A stretch of DNA of 64,000 nt from Asticcacaulis sp. AC402. Its GTDB lineage: Bacteria > Pseudomonadota > Alphaproteobacteria > Caulobacterales > Caulobacteraceae. Positions 17,056 through 26,255 of this stretch are shown here, piece by piece (the first letter of the stretch is position 1; each line of letters starts with the position of its first letter). The stretch spans positions 1-64,000 of the forward strand of contig NZ_AWGC01000009.1 of the NCBI RefSeq assembly GCF_000495835.1. The letters are read 5' to 3'. Both the position numbers and the translations under genes were made by a program. The notes under the pieces were generated by a model. That model saw nothing but the letters and a program-made list of their open reading frames with translations, had not been told where the DNA came from and searched no databases.

Positions 17056-17469
17056 ATGAAGTTTCCGAAACTGGACAGAGTCGGCTGGGCCTTCCCGATG
17101 GTACTCGGTGTCGCTGTGGTCGGCACGGCCTTTGCCTTTGCCGCATCAGGCAGCCTGGCGCGTGAGGACTCTGATAAGCCGTCGGCCGCGCGCTGTGTAT
17201 CGACTCCGCTGGAAACCAGCGACATCGTCGACCGAAAGACCCTCTATATTGAGGATCGTTCCGGCAACGCCGCCATCCTCACGATGAGCAATGGCTGCTT
17301 GACGCAAGGTGAACCGGTCGGGTTCGAGTTTTTCGGTGGGAGCCAGATTTGCAAGCCGATCGATGCCAATGTCACCGGCGGCATAAGCAGTGCCGTCCCG
17401 CTGCGCTGCATGGTCAAGTCTGTCCAGCTTTTGACACGCGAGGAAGCGAAAGACTACCGTTCGCGGTGA
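17056..17469 (+). CDS. Secreted paralogue 3 of the array (DUF6491-like)
   Basis: A 137-residue exported protein with a signal segment ending around AASGSLA. It carries RCVSTPLETSDIVDRKTLYI, EDRSGNAAILTMSNGCL, FEFFGGSQICKPID and LRCMVKSVQLLTREEAKDY. It is closest to paralogue 4: the D-R-K-T-L-Y-I-E/D-D-R-S-G stretch is almost the same. AAGGGG sits ~9 bases before the ATG, 12 bases after the previous stop. No function can be assigned. Confidence 0.75.
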   Translation: MKFPKLDRVGWAFPMVLGVAVVGTAFAFAASGSLAREDSDKPSAARCVSTPLETSDIVDRKTLYIEDRSGNAAILTMSNGCLTQGEPVGFEFFGGSQICKPIDANVTGGISSAVPLRCMVKSVQLLTREEAKDYRSR

Positions 17470-17489
17470 TTGGGTGCAGGAGCACATAT

Positions 17490-17882
17490 ATGCGCAAACT
17501 CGTATTGGGCCTTGCTGGGGTGGCTGCCGCGGCGGCTGTTTTGACAGGCGGGGTGCTGGCGAAGGACGAAGATCGCGGCCGTGGTGTGTCGGCCGATAGA
17601 TGCGTGGCGCGTCCACTCGATCAGACCAAGATCATCGATGAAAAGACCCTGTACATCGACGACCGCAGCGGGCGGGCCGTTCTGTTGCATATGTCAGGGG
17701 CTTGTCTGCATGACCGCCACGAGGCGATCGGTCTGGAGTTTTCCGGTGGCATGTCGCGCATCTGCGATCCGTTGGATGTCGATGTAACCGGGTCAGTGAT
17801 GACCATGCCGTCGCGCTGTATCATTGCTTCGGTCGAGGCCCTTACGCCCGCACAGGCCAAAAGCTATCGCCAGATGCGGTGA
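17490..17882 (+). CDS. Secreted paralogue 4 of the array (DUF6491-like)
   Basis: The 130-residue product starts MRKLVLGLAGVAAAAAVLTG with a signal peptide ending near GGVLA. The mature domain reads DRCVARPLDQTKIIDEKTLY, DDRSGRAVLLHMSGACL, LEFSGGMSRICDPLDVDVTG and SRCIIASVEALTPAQAKSYR. The longer open frame begins at 17349, but CAGGAG 6-7 bases ahead of 17490 and the paralogue N-termini fix the start. It is the last intact member; a fifth, deleted copy follows. Confidence 0.78.
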   Translation: MRKLVLGLAGVAAAAAVLTGGVLAKDEDRGRGVSADRCVARPLDQTKIIDEKTLYIDDRSGRAVLLHMSGACLHDRHEAIGLEFSGGMSRICDPLDVDVTGSVMTMPSRCIIASVEALTPAQAKSYRQMR

Positions 17883-17942
17883 CCTTGCCGATGCCAGCCG
17901 CAAGGATTGGGTTGTCGCGCGGCCAGTGTGGAGGGCCGGAAC

Positions 17943-18071
17943 ATGCGCAAGGTTTTTCTGGTGATCGGCGGCATCGACAACTCGATACCGGTGATGTGCT
18001 CCGTCACCAAGGTCGAACGGCTCAGCCGAACTGAAGCGGAATCCCGTGCACCCAATCACGGGCCGTGGTGA
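17943..18071 (+). pseudogene. Fifth array member reduced to signal peptide plus C-terminal block
   Basis: A 42-codon frame with a good GGAGG 9 bases upstream begins MRKVFLVIGG, like the start of paralogue 4. It then jumps to IDNSIPVMCSVTKVERLSRT and EAESRA, which aligns with the C-terminal Cys block of the others (PLRCMVKSVQLLTREEAKDY). The middle ~85 residues with the other Cys are missing, so this looks like an in-frame internal deletion. A functional micro-protein cannot be excluded because frame and ribosome site remain intact. Confidence 0.65.
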
Positions 18072-18146
18072 TTTCTTAACTTCGCCACAGTGCCTGATGG
18101 CGGGGACCGTGAAGGATATGGACGGTTAAGTCCGGATTGACTTTGC

Positions 18147-19949
18147 TCAGTCGTTGTCCATCTTGAGCGCAGCGATGAAGGCTTCCTGCGGGATTTCGAC
18201 GCGGCCGAACTGCCGCATCTTCTTCTTGCCTTCCTTCTGCTTTTCCAGAAGTTTCTTTTTGCGCGTCGCGTCGCCGCCGTAACACTTGGCGGTCACGTCT
18301 TTACGCAAGGCTCGGACGGTTTCGCGCGCGATGATGCGGCCGCCGATGGCCGCCTGGATCGGGATGACGAACAGGTGCTGGGGGATCAGGTCCTTCATCT
18401 TCTCGCACATACCGCGGCCGCGCATTTCGGCCCGGTCGCGGTGGACCAGCATGCTGAGCGCATCGACCGGTTCGGCATTGACCAGGATCGACATCTTGAC
18501 CAGATCGCCTTCGCGATAGTCCTCGATGGTATAATCAAAGCTGGCATAGCCCTTCGACACCGACTTCAGGCGATCGTAGAAGTCGAACACGACTTCGTTT
18601 AACGGAAGATTATAGACCACCATGGCGCGGTTGCCGACGTAGGAGAGGTCGACCTGCACGCCACGGCGGTCCTGGCAGAGCTTGATAATCGCGCCGAGAT
18701 AGTCGTCCGGGCAGAAGATGGTCGCCTTGATCCACGGTTCTTCGATGTGCTCGATATAGACCGGATCGGGCATGTCGGCCGGGTTGTGAAGTTCGATAAC
18801 TTCGCCCTTGTTCAGGTGGATCTTGTAAACCACCGAAGGCGCCGTGGCGATCAGGTCGAGATTAAACTCGCGCGTCAGGCGCTCCTGGATGATTTCCAGG
18901 TGCAGCAGCCCCAGAAACCCGCAACGGAAGCCGAAGCCGAGCGCGGCGGAGGTTTCCATTTCGAAGCTGAAGCTGGCATCGTTCAGACGCAGCCGGCCCA
19001 TGGCAGCACGCAGATCTTCGAAGTCGGCGGCATCGACCGGGAAAATACCGCAGAAGACGACGGGCTGGACTTCCTTGAAGCCCGTCAGTGCCTTGTCGGT
19101 CGGCTTGCGTTCGTCGGTGATGGTGTCGCCGACGGCGGCGTCGGAGACTTCCTTGATCTGGGCAGTGAAAAAGCCGATTTCACCCGGCCCGAGACTGGCA
19201 GTATCGGTGGCCTTGGGGAAGAAGACGCCCAGCTTGTCGATCTTGTAGGTGGCGCCGGCGTTCATCAGCTTGACTTGCTGGCCTGGCTTCATAATGCCGT
19301 CGAAGATCCGCACCAGCACGACGACGCCGAGATAGGCGTCGTACCAGGCATCGACCAGCAACGCCTTCAGCGGCGCGGAGGCGTCGCCCTTGGGTGGCGG
19401 CAGGCGTTTGACGATGGCTTCCAGGACGTCCTCGATGCCGAGGCCGGACTTGGCTGAAGCCAGAACCGCTTCGGAAGCATCGATGCCGATAACATCTTCG
19501 ATCTGGGCGCGGACTCTTTCGGGCTCGGCGGCCGGCAGGTCGATCTTGTTAAGGACCGGAACGATTTCGTGGTTGTTGTCGATGGCCTGGTAGACATTGG
19601 CCAGGGTCTGGGCTTCGACGCCCTGGGAGGCATCGACGACCAGGATCGAGCCTTCGCAGGCGGCAAGCGACCGCGACACTTCGTAGGCGAAATCGACGTG
19701 GCCCGGCGTGTCCATCAGGTTCAGGATATAGGTCTTGCCGTCATGGGCCTTGTAGTTGAGACGAACGGTTTGGGCCTTGATGGTGATACCGCGCTCACGC
19801 TCGATATCCATGTTGTCGAGCACCTGCTCCTTCATCTCACGCGCGGTGAGACCGCCGGTGTACTGAATCAAGCGGTCGGACAGGGTGGACTTGCCGTGGT
19901 CGATATGGGCGACGATGGAGAAGTTACGGATAAGCGAGAGATCGGTCAT
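18147..19949 (-). CDS. lepA: Elongation factor 4 (LepA), back-translocating ribosomal GTPase
   Basis: The 600-residue product beginning [20 protein letters not shown] has all translational-GTPase motifs: P-loop AHIDHGKST, the RGITI switch ([11 protein letters not shown] region), DTPGHVDF and NKIDLP. It also has the LepA-specific C-terminal domain ending in the basic [19 protein letters not shown] and VEIPQEAF. LepA helps stalled or mis-translocated ribosomes and initiation under stress. The open frame starts at 20009, but the family start is 19949. It is divergent from nothing nearby and convergent with the DUF6491-like array. Length and motifs are normal. Confidence 0.95.
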   Translation of the reverse strand: MTDLSLIRNFSIVAHIDHGKSTLSDRLIQYTGGLTAREMKEQVLDNMDIERERGITIKAQTVRLNYKAHDGKTYILNLMDTPGHVDFAYEVSRSLAACEGSILVVDASQGVEAQTLANVYQAIDNNHEIVPVLNKIDLPAAEPERVRAQIEDVIGIDASEAVLASAKSGLGIEDVLEAIVKRLPPPKGDASAPLKALLVDAWYDAYLGVVVLVRIFDGIMKPGQQVKLMNAGATYKIDKLGVFFPKATDTASLGPGEIGFFTAQIKEVSDAAVGDTITDERKPTDKALTGFKEVQPVVFCGIFPVDAADFEDLRAAMGRLRLNDASFSFEMETSAALGFGFRCGFLGLLHLEIIQERLTREFNLDLIATAPSVVYKIHLNKGEVIELHNPADMPDPVYIEHIEEPWIKATIFCPDDYLGAIIKLCQDRRGVQVDLSYVGNRAMVVYNLPLNEVVFDFYDRLKSVSKGYASFDYTIEDYREGDLVKMSILVNAEPVDALSMLVHRDRAEMRGRGMCEKMKDLIPQHLFVIPIQAAIGGRIIARETVRALRKDVTAKCYGGDATRKKKLLEKQKEGKKKMRQFGRVEIPQEAFIAALKMDND

Positions 19950-20006
19950 GGGCTGCGCGATAGCATGATGCGGCTGGAGAGGGAAGGCCGGGCGGAAAGT
20001 AGCCGG

Positions 20007-20038
20007 CAAAAAGCCCGAAACCTTTCGGTTTCGGGCTG
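20007..20038 (-). terminator. Rho-independent terminator of the fasciclin gene
   Basis: AGCCCGAAACC (20012-20022) pairs perfectly with GGTTTCGGGCT (20027-20037). On the minus strand the stem is followed by TTTTT. It lies ~23 bases past the fasciclin stop and upstream of lepA. Confidence 0.9.
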
Positions 20039-20060
20039 TAGCGCACGCGCTTTTCTAAGC

Positions 20061-20621
20061 TTACTTGGGCAACACGACCTTGTCGATGACATGGATGATG
20101 CCGTTCTTTTGCTTCAGATCGGTCGCCGTAACGGTCGATACGCCGCCGGATTCGTCCGTCAGTTTGACAGAGCCGTGCACCAGCGTGGCAGTCAGGGTGT
20201 CGCCGCTGACGGTTGTGAAGGCGTAGCTGCCGCCATGCGCATTGATCGCGGCGATCAGATCGGCCGCCGTCACCTTACCTGCGACGACGTGGTAGGTCAG
20301 CACCTTGGTCAGGGTCGCCTTGTTCTCCGGCTTCAGCAGGGTATTCACTGTGCCGGTGGGCAAGGCCGCGAAGGCGGCATTTGTCGGCGCAAAGACGGTG
20401 AAGGGGCCTGCGCCAGACAGGGTTTCGACCAGGCCGGCGGCTTTGACCGCCGCGACGAGGGTACTAAAATCGGGGTTGGCAGCGGCGGCTTCAACAATCG
20501 TCGTCTTGGCCATCGCGTATCCGCCTTCACTGTGGCTGCCCGCCATGGCGGGCACGGAAAAAGCCGTAGCGCCGAAAATCAGGGCAGCGGTCAGCGCCCG
20601 CAGGACGTTGCGGTTGGTCAT
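20061..20621 (-). CDS. Secreted fasciclin (FAS1) domain protein
   Basis: The 186-residue protein has a signal peptide ending at PAMAGS and one FAS1 domain. The domain shows NPDFSTLVAAVKAAGLVETL, the H1 box GPFTVFAPTNAAFAALP, the YHVVAG motif, and the C-terminal H2 box KQKNGIIHVIDKVVLPK. FAS1 proteins act in adhesion or as surface-associated scaffolds; bacterial single-domain forms are common in Caulobacterales. The ATG at 20621 has GGAG upstream, and the longer open frame to 20765 is spurious. It has its own terminator. Confidence 0.9.
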   Translation of the reverse strand: MTNRNVLRALTAALIFGATAFSVPAMAGSHSEGGYAMAKTTIVEAAAANPDFSTLVAAVKAAGLVETLSGAGPFTVFAPTNAAFAALPTGTVNTLLKPENKATLTKVLTYHVVAGKVTAADLIAAINAHGGSYAFTTVSGDTLTATLVHGSVKLTDESGGVSTVTATDLKQKNGIIHVIDKVVLPK

Positions 20622-20777
20622 GAGTCGTCTCCATTGGATTGAAAATGCGAAAGGGTGTTGAGAAGCGCTTCTGGTAAAGTGTACGCTGGCAGAACTGACT
20701 TGGATCGCAGGCGGCGGCTGGGCGCGACAATCCGGTTGGCTGACGACGTCGTAAGCCTGAAGCAAAGGAGATGTTCT

Positions 20778-22208
20778 ATGGACCGACGTTTGTTTCTCAT
20801 GGGCGCGGCGGGAGCCGCTGCATCACCGGCATGGGCAGACCCCGTGGCACTGGGCGCCGATCTTCCCCTGTTGCGGCGGATCTATGAGACCCTGCATCCT
20901 GGCCTATACCGCTATCAGACGCCGCTGGCTTGGGCGAAGGACTGTGAGGATTTGGCGGCGGCCCTTCGCCGTCCCGCCGATGTCGCGCAGCAGTATCTGG
21001 CGCTGTCGCGGCTGGCCGGGCGGGTAAAATGTGGCCATACCTATGCCAACTTCTTCAACCAGTCCAAGGCGATCCGGCGTCGCCTTATTGAGCCCGCCAA
21101 CAGGCTGCCTTTCCATTTGGTCTGGCTGGGTGACCGGATGGTCGTCACCGGCAATCCGCTGGGTGTGGACGGCATCGCGCGCGGCACGGAGATTCTCACC
21201 ATTGATGGCGTTGCGGTAAGCCGAATTCGCCGGTCCATGCTGCCTTTGATACGGGCCGACGGTAATAATGACGCCAAACGATGCGCGCTTATGAATGTCC
21301 AGGGCGTCGATCGTATCGAAACCTTTGATGTCTATTACCCATTGTTATTCCCGTCCGATCGCCCGGTCTTTAAACTCGGTATCGCGGGGCGGGGACAGGT
21401 GTCGGTCGACAAGATCGATCTGGCGACCCGCCAGAAAACCATGCCACCGGGCTATGACGAAACCCGGTCGGACTACTGGAGCCTGATCTGGCGCAAGCCT
21501 GCTATCGCCGTCCTCACCATGCCGGGCTGGGCGCTGTACGACGTCACCTGGGATTGGCGTGCGCGGCTGGATGGCATGTTTGAAGAGATGGCCGCCAGGG
21601 GCGCGCGCGGGCTTATTGTTGATATCCGCGAGAATGAAGGGGGCGTCGACTGCGGCCATGAGATCATCGCCCGGCTGATCGACACGCCGTTGCCGCTGGA
21701 TTCCGACTATGAGCGCCGGGTGCGGTTCCGGACCACGCCGGCCGACATAAGTCCGTACCTCGATACCTGGGACCAGTCGTTCGAACGGCTGGGAGAGGGG
21801 GCAGAGGACCTAGGCGACGGTTTCTTCCGGCTCAAGGCTGACGAGGAGGGTGTCGCCGTCATTACACCCAGGGGGCCGCGTTTCAAAGGCAAGGTCGTCG
21901 TCCTGTCTTCGGCCCAAAACAGTTCGGCGACCTTCCAGTTTATCTCCCTGGTCAAGCGTCACGGCCTGGCGCGGGTGTACGGCCAGACGACCGGTGGCAA
22001 CCAGCGTGGTATCAATGGCGGCGCCTTTTTCTTTGTGCGACTGCCCAACAGCGGCCTGGAAATCGATCTGCCGTTGATCGGCACGTTTCCAAAAACGCCA
22101 AGGCCGGATGCCGGCCTCGAGCCGGATGTCTTCGTGGAACCATCGCTGCAGGACATCGGTTCCGGGCGGGATGCCGTTCTGGAACGAGCGATCGCCGATC
22201 TGGCCTGA
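20778..22208 (+). CDS. Exported S41-like (C-terminal processing/tricorn type) peptidase
   Basis: A 476-residue protein with a twin-arginine-like leader (MDRRLFLMGAAGAAASPAWA). A helical N-terminal part contains VKCGHTY, a PDZ-like segment follows (LPFHLVWLGDRMVVTG, GTEILTIDG), and then an S41 domain. ARGLIVDIRENEGG is the conserved strand, and the probable nucleophile Ser lies in LSSAQNSSATFQF near residue 380. TTGGNQRGINGGAFFFVRLPNSGLEID is the family pattern after the nucleophile. Such enzymes cleave peptides or proteins near the C-terminus in the periplasm. AAAGGAG sits before ATG 20778; the longer frame from 20655 lies in the divergent promoter. Confidence 0.72.
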   Translation: MDRRLFLMGAAGAAASPAWADPVALGADLPLLRRIYETLHPGLYRYQTPLAWAKDCEDLAAALRRPADVAQQYLALSRLAGRVKCGHTYANFFNQSKAIRRRLIEPANRLPFHLVWLGDRMVVTGNPLGVDGIARGTEILTIDGVAVSRIRRSMLPLIRADGNNDAKRCALMNVQGVDRIETFDVYYPLLFPSDRPVFKLGIAGRGQVSVDKIDLATRQKTMPPGYDETRSDYWSLIWRKPAIAVLTMPGWALYDVTWDWRARLDGMFEEMAARGARGLIVDIRENEGGVDCGHEIIARLIDTPLPLDSDYERRVRFRTTPADISPYLDTWDQSFERLGEGAEDLGDGFFRLKADEEGVAVITPRGPRFKGKVVVLSSAQNSSATFQFISLVKRHGLARVYGQTTGGNQRGINGGAFFFVRLPNSGLEIDLPLIGTFPKTPRPDAGLEPDVFVEPSLQDIGSGRDAVLERAIADLA

Positions 22209-22369
22209 AGTTGGCTGGGCGACGTGCCGCCGCAATGACCACGGATCGGTCTCTGGCGAGGGCAAAAAAAAGCGCACTTCCGTTTCTCTGATTTTGTACT
22301 ATCATTCAAATTTCAAAAATTAGAATTCCCGGGCGCACAGCCGGGGATCCATGCAGGGAGACGTGAACT

Positions 22370-22864
22370 ATGCTGAACCGCAGACATTGTATGGCTGGCC
22401 TGACAGGGGTGTCGCTGTTCGGATTGGCGGGCCTGGCCCGGGCGGCCGATCCATTGCTGGTCTATGCCGACGGGGTGATGCCGGGCTGGTGGATCGGCGG
22501 CTGGGCCGGGAATACGCCTCAGTTTCCGCTGGGCGATCAGAAGCCGGTTGAGATTACCATGGAGGGCTGGAACGTCTTCACCTTCCAGACAGGTAAGCCT
22601 TTGGATACGGCGCCCTTCAAGACCCTGACCATCGTGGTGCATGGCGGCGAGACCGGTAAGCAGGAATTCAAGATCTCCGCCAAGCTGGGCGACAAGCAGG
22701 TGTCCCAGGAACTTAACGTAAAATGCGTCAAGGGCGAGTGGGGACGGGTCGACATTGCGCTCAGCCGGCTGAAGATCAAAGGGCTGATGGATACCTTGTC
22801 CCTGCAGAATAAGTCACCCGACAAGATGGCGCCGTTCTACGTAAACTACGTCCTGTTCCAGTAG
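22370..22864 (+). CDS. Exported beta-sandwich-like protein of unknown function
   Basis: A 164-residue protein with a signal peptide (MLNRRHCMAGLTGVSLFGLA... to LARAA). The ~135-residue mature domain has alternating hydrophobic strands, several Trp (PGWWIGGWAG) and a Tyr/Asn-rich end (FYVNYVLFQ). The Trp-rich face and strand pattern recall carbohydrate-binding or discoidin-like modules, but no catalytic motif is present. GGGAG lies 8 bases ahead of the ATG. No close family is recognised. Neighbours are a peptidase and an SGNH esterase, both exported. Confidence 0.6.
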   Translation: MLNRRHCMAGLTGVSLFGLAGLARAADPLLVYADGVMPGWWIGGWAGNTPQFPLGDQKPVEITMEGWNVFTFQTGKPLDTAPFKTLTIVVHGGETGKQEFKISAKLGDKQVSQELNVKCVKGEWGRVDIALSRLKIKGLMDTLSLQNKSPDKMAPFYVNYVLFQ

Positions 22865-23225
22865 ATCACCTGTTACGCAGCTTTTGATGGGACCAGGATG
22901 GCGTCGACCCCTTGGACGAAGCCTTTTCCTTTTTGACGTCAGGGGGAGTGATGCAGGTCTGAAAGTCACGATCACTTTTGATCGACAAGCTATCATTTGC
23001 CGCCGCAGGAGCCCTCAAAGGACCGCCGCCGATGGTGTCCCGGCTGTAACTGTCGCCATGGTCGACGACTTGGGTCTTGTAACTGGGGCAGTGATGTGAC
23101 GCCGGTCACGAAAGATCAGGAGGACGTAATGCCACTCAGAGGAAAGTCTCGGGCTTTTCTTCGTCTCTGCACCCAAGGGAAGAGGACGAGATCTGGGCGA
23201 AGCGAAAGCGACCTTTTTCTTAGGC
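22865..23225. other. Intergenic stretch, at most a weak small ORF
   Basis: These 361 bases contain no recognised gene. A 34-codon frame at 23129-23233 (MPLRGKSRAF...) is preceded by AGGAGG five bases from its ATG. It is Arg/Ser-rich without resemblance to anything, and it runs antisense into the end of the SGNH gene. No terminator was convincing on either strand. Confidence 0.3.
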
Positions 23226-24455
23226 CTACTTAAACAATTCCAGCGGCACGGCGTCGGCCATGGCCTTGTAACCGGCTTCGGACGGGTGCAGGTGATCACC
23301 GCTGTCATAGGCCGGAAGCAACCGGTCGGGCTGGGCCGGGTCGCGCATGGCGGCGTCGAAGTCGATCACCGCATCGAAATTGCCCGGAGTCCGTATCCAG
23401 GCATTTATCGCCTGGCGGTCGGCCTCGTTGACTGGCTCCGGATGATAATAGGTGTTGCCGGCATAGGGCATGATGGTGGCGCCATAGACCTTGATCCCTT
23501 GGCTGCGCGCCTTGTGGACAAGCTGCGCATAACCCGAAGTCACCTGGGCCACCAGTTCGGCATGAGCCTCCTGCGTTGCGGGCGCATCGCGGGTTAGTGT
23601 GCCCAGGTCGTTGACACCCTCCAGAAGGATGACATAGCCGACATTGGGCGGTGACAGGACTTCGCGGTCGAAGCGCGCCAGGGCATTGGGGCCCAGTCCG
23701 TCCAGCAGCATGCGGTTGCCGCCGATACCGCCATTCAACACCGGCAGAGGCCGGCCGGCCGCGGCCAGTCGCTTCATCAAGCCGTCGCCCCAGCGGGTGT
23801 TGCGATTGTCCTTGACGCCATAGCCGTCGGTGATCGAGTCTCCGAAGGCGACGATCGCCCTTGTCTTCGGTTTTGCGGCGACCTCCAGGCCGGAGATCAG
23901 GTACCAGCGTTGAAACACGGTGGCGTCGCTCAGGCTGGCATCGTCGACTCGGTTACCCTTGACCAGATAGGACGGCGTGCGTGCGCCGGGGTGGCCCGTC
24001 TGGACCGTTGGCGGCGTGGCGATGTGGAAGCTGATGGCGGTGTCGCTCAGGCCCGGCAGGTCTATGGCCACCGGATCGGACAGGTAGTCGGCGCCAGAGG
24101 GAATGGTGACCTTGTCGCGGCCGGCGAACAAGACCTTAACGGTGGTGGCGGTATCGATGGTGGACGTGTCGGGCGTTGCGATGCGGGCAATGCGTACCGA
24201 ATCGACCGTCAGCGGTTCCTTGCCGTAGACATTCGACAGGCGCAGGCGATAGGCCTTGCCGGGGTAGGTCACGCGCACGACTTGACGCAGGGTGGCGTCG
24301 GTCAGCTGCTCCGGCGTCAGGGCGTTGTTGCCTTCGGCGATCATCTGGGAGGAGCCCCAGGCGGCAACCCAATGTTCCTTGTCTTTCGCCAGAACGGGCG
24401 GCGCCAAAACCAGACAGGCAGCAAGAGCAAGAGCGGAAAAACGCAGATGGCGCAT
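23226..24455 (-). CDS. Secreted SGNH/GDSL-type hydrolase
   Basis: A 409-residue exported protein (signal to VLAKD). An N-terminal jelly-roll-like domain of ~190 residues (WVAAWGSSQMI..., PLTVDSVRIA) is fused to an SGNH hydrolase domain. Block I is VAFGDSITDG with nucleophile Ser207. Block II Gly lies in LNGGIGGNRML, block III Asn in LLEGVNDLGT, and the catalytic Asp/His pair in DSGDHLHPSEAGY near the end. These enzymes remove acyl groups from glycans or small esters. The two-domain layout is typical of the SGNH enzymes seen beside plant-polysaccharide genes. Start by signal peptide; substrate unknown. Confidence 0.85.
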   Translation of the reverse strand: MRHLRFSALALAACLVLAPPVLAKDKEHWVAAWGSSQMIAEGNNALTPEQLTDATLRQVVRVTYPGKAYRLRLSNVYGKEPLTVDSVRIARIATPDTSTIDTATTVKVLFAGRDKVTIPSGADYLSDPVAIDLPGLSDTAISFHIATPPTVQTGHPGARTPSYLVKGNRVDDASLSDATVFQRWYLISGLEVAAKPKTRAIVAFGDSITDGYGVKDNRNTRWGDGLMKRLAAAGRPLPVLNGGIGGNRMLLDGLGPNALARFDREVLSPPNVGYVILLEGVNDLGTLTRDAPATQEAHAELVAQVTSGYAQLVHKARSQGIKVYGATIMPYAGNTYYHPEPVNEADRQAINAWIRTPGNFDAVIDFDAAMRDPAQPDRLLPAYDSGDHLHPSEAGYKAMADAVPLELFK

Positions 24456-24552
24456 GGCAGTCCCTGTGACATTATCGTTGGAATTGGTCTGACCTTAAAA
24501 TGTGTCGGTCGCCCTGACAAGAACGGTTTTGGTTGCATCCGAGAGGATGTCC

Positions 24553-24580
24553 TTGACACGGCTTCGCGACCTTCTAGCAT
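24553..24580 (+). promoter_or_regulatory. Probable housekeeping promoter of the M28 peptidase gene
   Basis: TTGACA (24553-24558), a 16-base spacer and TAGCAT (24575-24580) lie 28 bases before the start codon. The -35 match is perfect; the -10 is moderate. Confidence 0.5.
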
Positions 24581-24608
24581 TCGCTGCCTGAGCTTTCCGG
24601 AGGTTTCG

Positions 24609-26240
24609 ATGTTCAAGTCCGTGTTGTTGGCGTCCGCTGCCCTGATCGTCGCCACGCCGTCCCTGGCGCAGTCGATCAGCGCCGCGCGTATCTCCCGCGA
24701 TATCATGGTCGTTTCCTCCGACGCCTTTGCCGGGCGCGGCATCACCACGCCGGCCGAACAGAAGACGATCGATTACCTCTCAAAGGGCTTTGCTGCGGCG
24801 GGTTTCGAGCCGGGCGGACCGGACGGCAAGTGGACGCAGGAAGTGCGCCTGCGCCAGTTCAAGGTCGTCGACCCCAAGGTCAATCTGGCCTTTGCCGATG
24901 GAACGAAGCTGGATCTGCGTCAGGGTGAGGAGATCACGGTCTCGACGCGCGGCACCACGTCGGACGTTAGCTTCGACAAGACGCCGATCGTCTTCGTCGG
25001 CTATGGCGTTACGGCGCCGGAACGCGGCTGGGATGATTTCAAGGACGTCGACGTCAAGGGCAAGATCATCGTCGTGCTGATCAACGACCCGGATTTTCCC
25101 GAGCCGACCCTGAACACCTTCAATGGCAAGGCCATGACCTATTACGGGCGCTGGACCTACAAGTACGAGGAGGCCGCCCGTCGTGGCGCCGCCGGCGTCA
25201 TGATCATCCATGATGCCGATGCCGCCTCCTATGGCTGGGCGACGGTCAAGAACTCCAACACCGGGCCAAAATTCGATATCGTCCGTCCCGATCCGTCCGC
25301 CGCCAGCCCGAAACTGGAATCGTGGATCAGTCTCGATACGGCGCAGAAGCTGTTCGCGGGCTCGGGCCAGGATCTGGGCGCGCTGCGGGTTGCTGCGCGG
25401 TCTAAGGATTTCCGGCCGGTCGAACTGAGCGCCACCTTGAACGGCAGCTACACGGTCGACTCGACCGAGATCGTCACGCACAACGTTATCGCACGTCTGC
25501 CGGGGGCGACGCGGCCGCAGGAGACTGTTATCCTGGGCGGCCATTGGGACCACCTGGGCGTTGGCAAGCCGGACGCCAATGGCGATGCGATCTTCAATGG
25601 CGCTGTCGACAACGGCACTGGCATCGCCGCGCTTCTGGAGTTGGCGCGCGCCTTCGGCAAGGCACCAAAGCCGCAGCGCAGCGTGGTGCTGATTGCCTTT
25701 ACCGCCGAGGAAAGCGGGCTTCTGGGCTCGGAATACTATGCCAGCAATCCTGTCTATCCGCTGAGCCAGACGGTGGCCGGCATCAATATGGACGCACTCA
25801 ATGTCAATGGGCGCACAAGGGACCTGGAAGTCACCGGAGCCGGTCAGTCGTCCCTGGAGGACCTGTTAAAGCTTTACGCGGCCGGGCAGGGGCGGACGTT
25901 GACGCCGGACCAGACCCCGGAAGCCGGTTTCTTTTTCCGCTCGGACCACTTCCCCCTGGCCAAGCGCGGCGTACCGATGCTGTACGCGGCGTCGGGCAAG
26001 GACATGGTCAAGGGTGGCGTGGCGGCCGGCGAGGCCTTCGACAAGGACTATGTCGAGAAGCGTTACCATCAGCCGGACGACGAATGGTCGGCGCGGTGGG
26101 ATCTGTCCGGGATGGTTGAAGATGTGACGCTCTACTATCAGATGGGCCGCGCCTTGGCGAATTCCGATATGTGGCCGACCTGGCGCGATACGTCGGAGTT
26201 CAAGGCGGCGCGCGACAAGACGGCGGCGGAGCGGAAGTAG
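24609..26240 (+). CDS. Secreted M28 family zinc aminopeptidase with PA-like insert
   Basis: The 543-residue protein has a signal peptide ending at PSLAQ and a PA-type domain at ~125-205 (VFVGYGVTAPERGWDDF). The M28 catalytic domain spans ~290-510. Metal and catalytic residues are visible: H312 in GGHWDHLG, D334 in DNGTG, E367/E368 in FTAEESG, D395 in INMDALN, and a last His in YHQPDDEW. The family uses two zinc ions to remove N-terminal residues from peptides. ATG 24609 follows GGAGG by 7 bases; the reading frame is open far upstream but antisense to the SGNH gene. The gene is separated by 15 bases from the convergent small membrane gene. Confidence 0.9.
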   Translation: MFKSVLLASAALIVATPSLAQSISAARISRDIMVVSSDAFAGRGITTPAEQKTIDYLSKGFAAAGFEPGGPDGKWTQEVRLRQFKVVDPKVNLAFADGTKLDLRQGEEITVSTRGTTSDVSFDKTPIVFVGYGVTAPERGWDDFKDVDVKGKIIVVLINDPDFPEPTLNTFNGKAMTYYGRWTYKYEEAARRGAAGVMIIHDADAASYGWATVKNSNTGPKFDIVRPDPSAASPKLESWISLDTAQKLFAGSGQDLGALRVAARSKDFRPVELSATLNGSYTVDSTEIVTHNVIARLPGATRPQETVILGGHWDHLGVGKPDANGDAIFNGAVDNGTGIAALLELARAFGKAPKPQRSVVLIAFTAEESGLLGSEYYASNPVYPLSQTVAGINMDALNVNGRTRDLEVTGAGQSSLEDLLKLYAAGQGRTLTPDQTPEAGFFFRSDHFPLAKRGVPMLYAASGKDMVKGGVAAGEAFDKDYVEKRYHQPDDEWSARWDLSGMVEDVTLYYQMGRALANSDMWPTWRDTSEFKAARDKTAAERK

Positions 26241-26255
26241 CCGGCAGCCGTGCCC

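Noticed and set aside
22324-22351. GAATTCCCGGG ... GGGGATCC resembles a cloning polylinker
   Set aside because: EcoRI, SmaI and BamHI-like sites occur within 28 bases, but the order has extra natural bases between them and the sequence is also a small palindrome. The surrounding DNA is continuous and native, so chance is more likely than a vector join.
24176-24469. Arg/Pro-rich antisense frame
   Set aside because: Composition is that of an out-of-frame translation of a GC-rich gene.
23910-24608. Upstream extension of the M28 peptidase frame
   Set aside because: It is antisense to the SGNH hydrolase gene, and the signal peptide and ribosome site fix the start at 24609.
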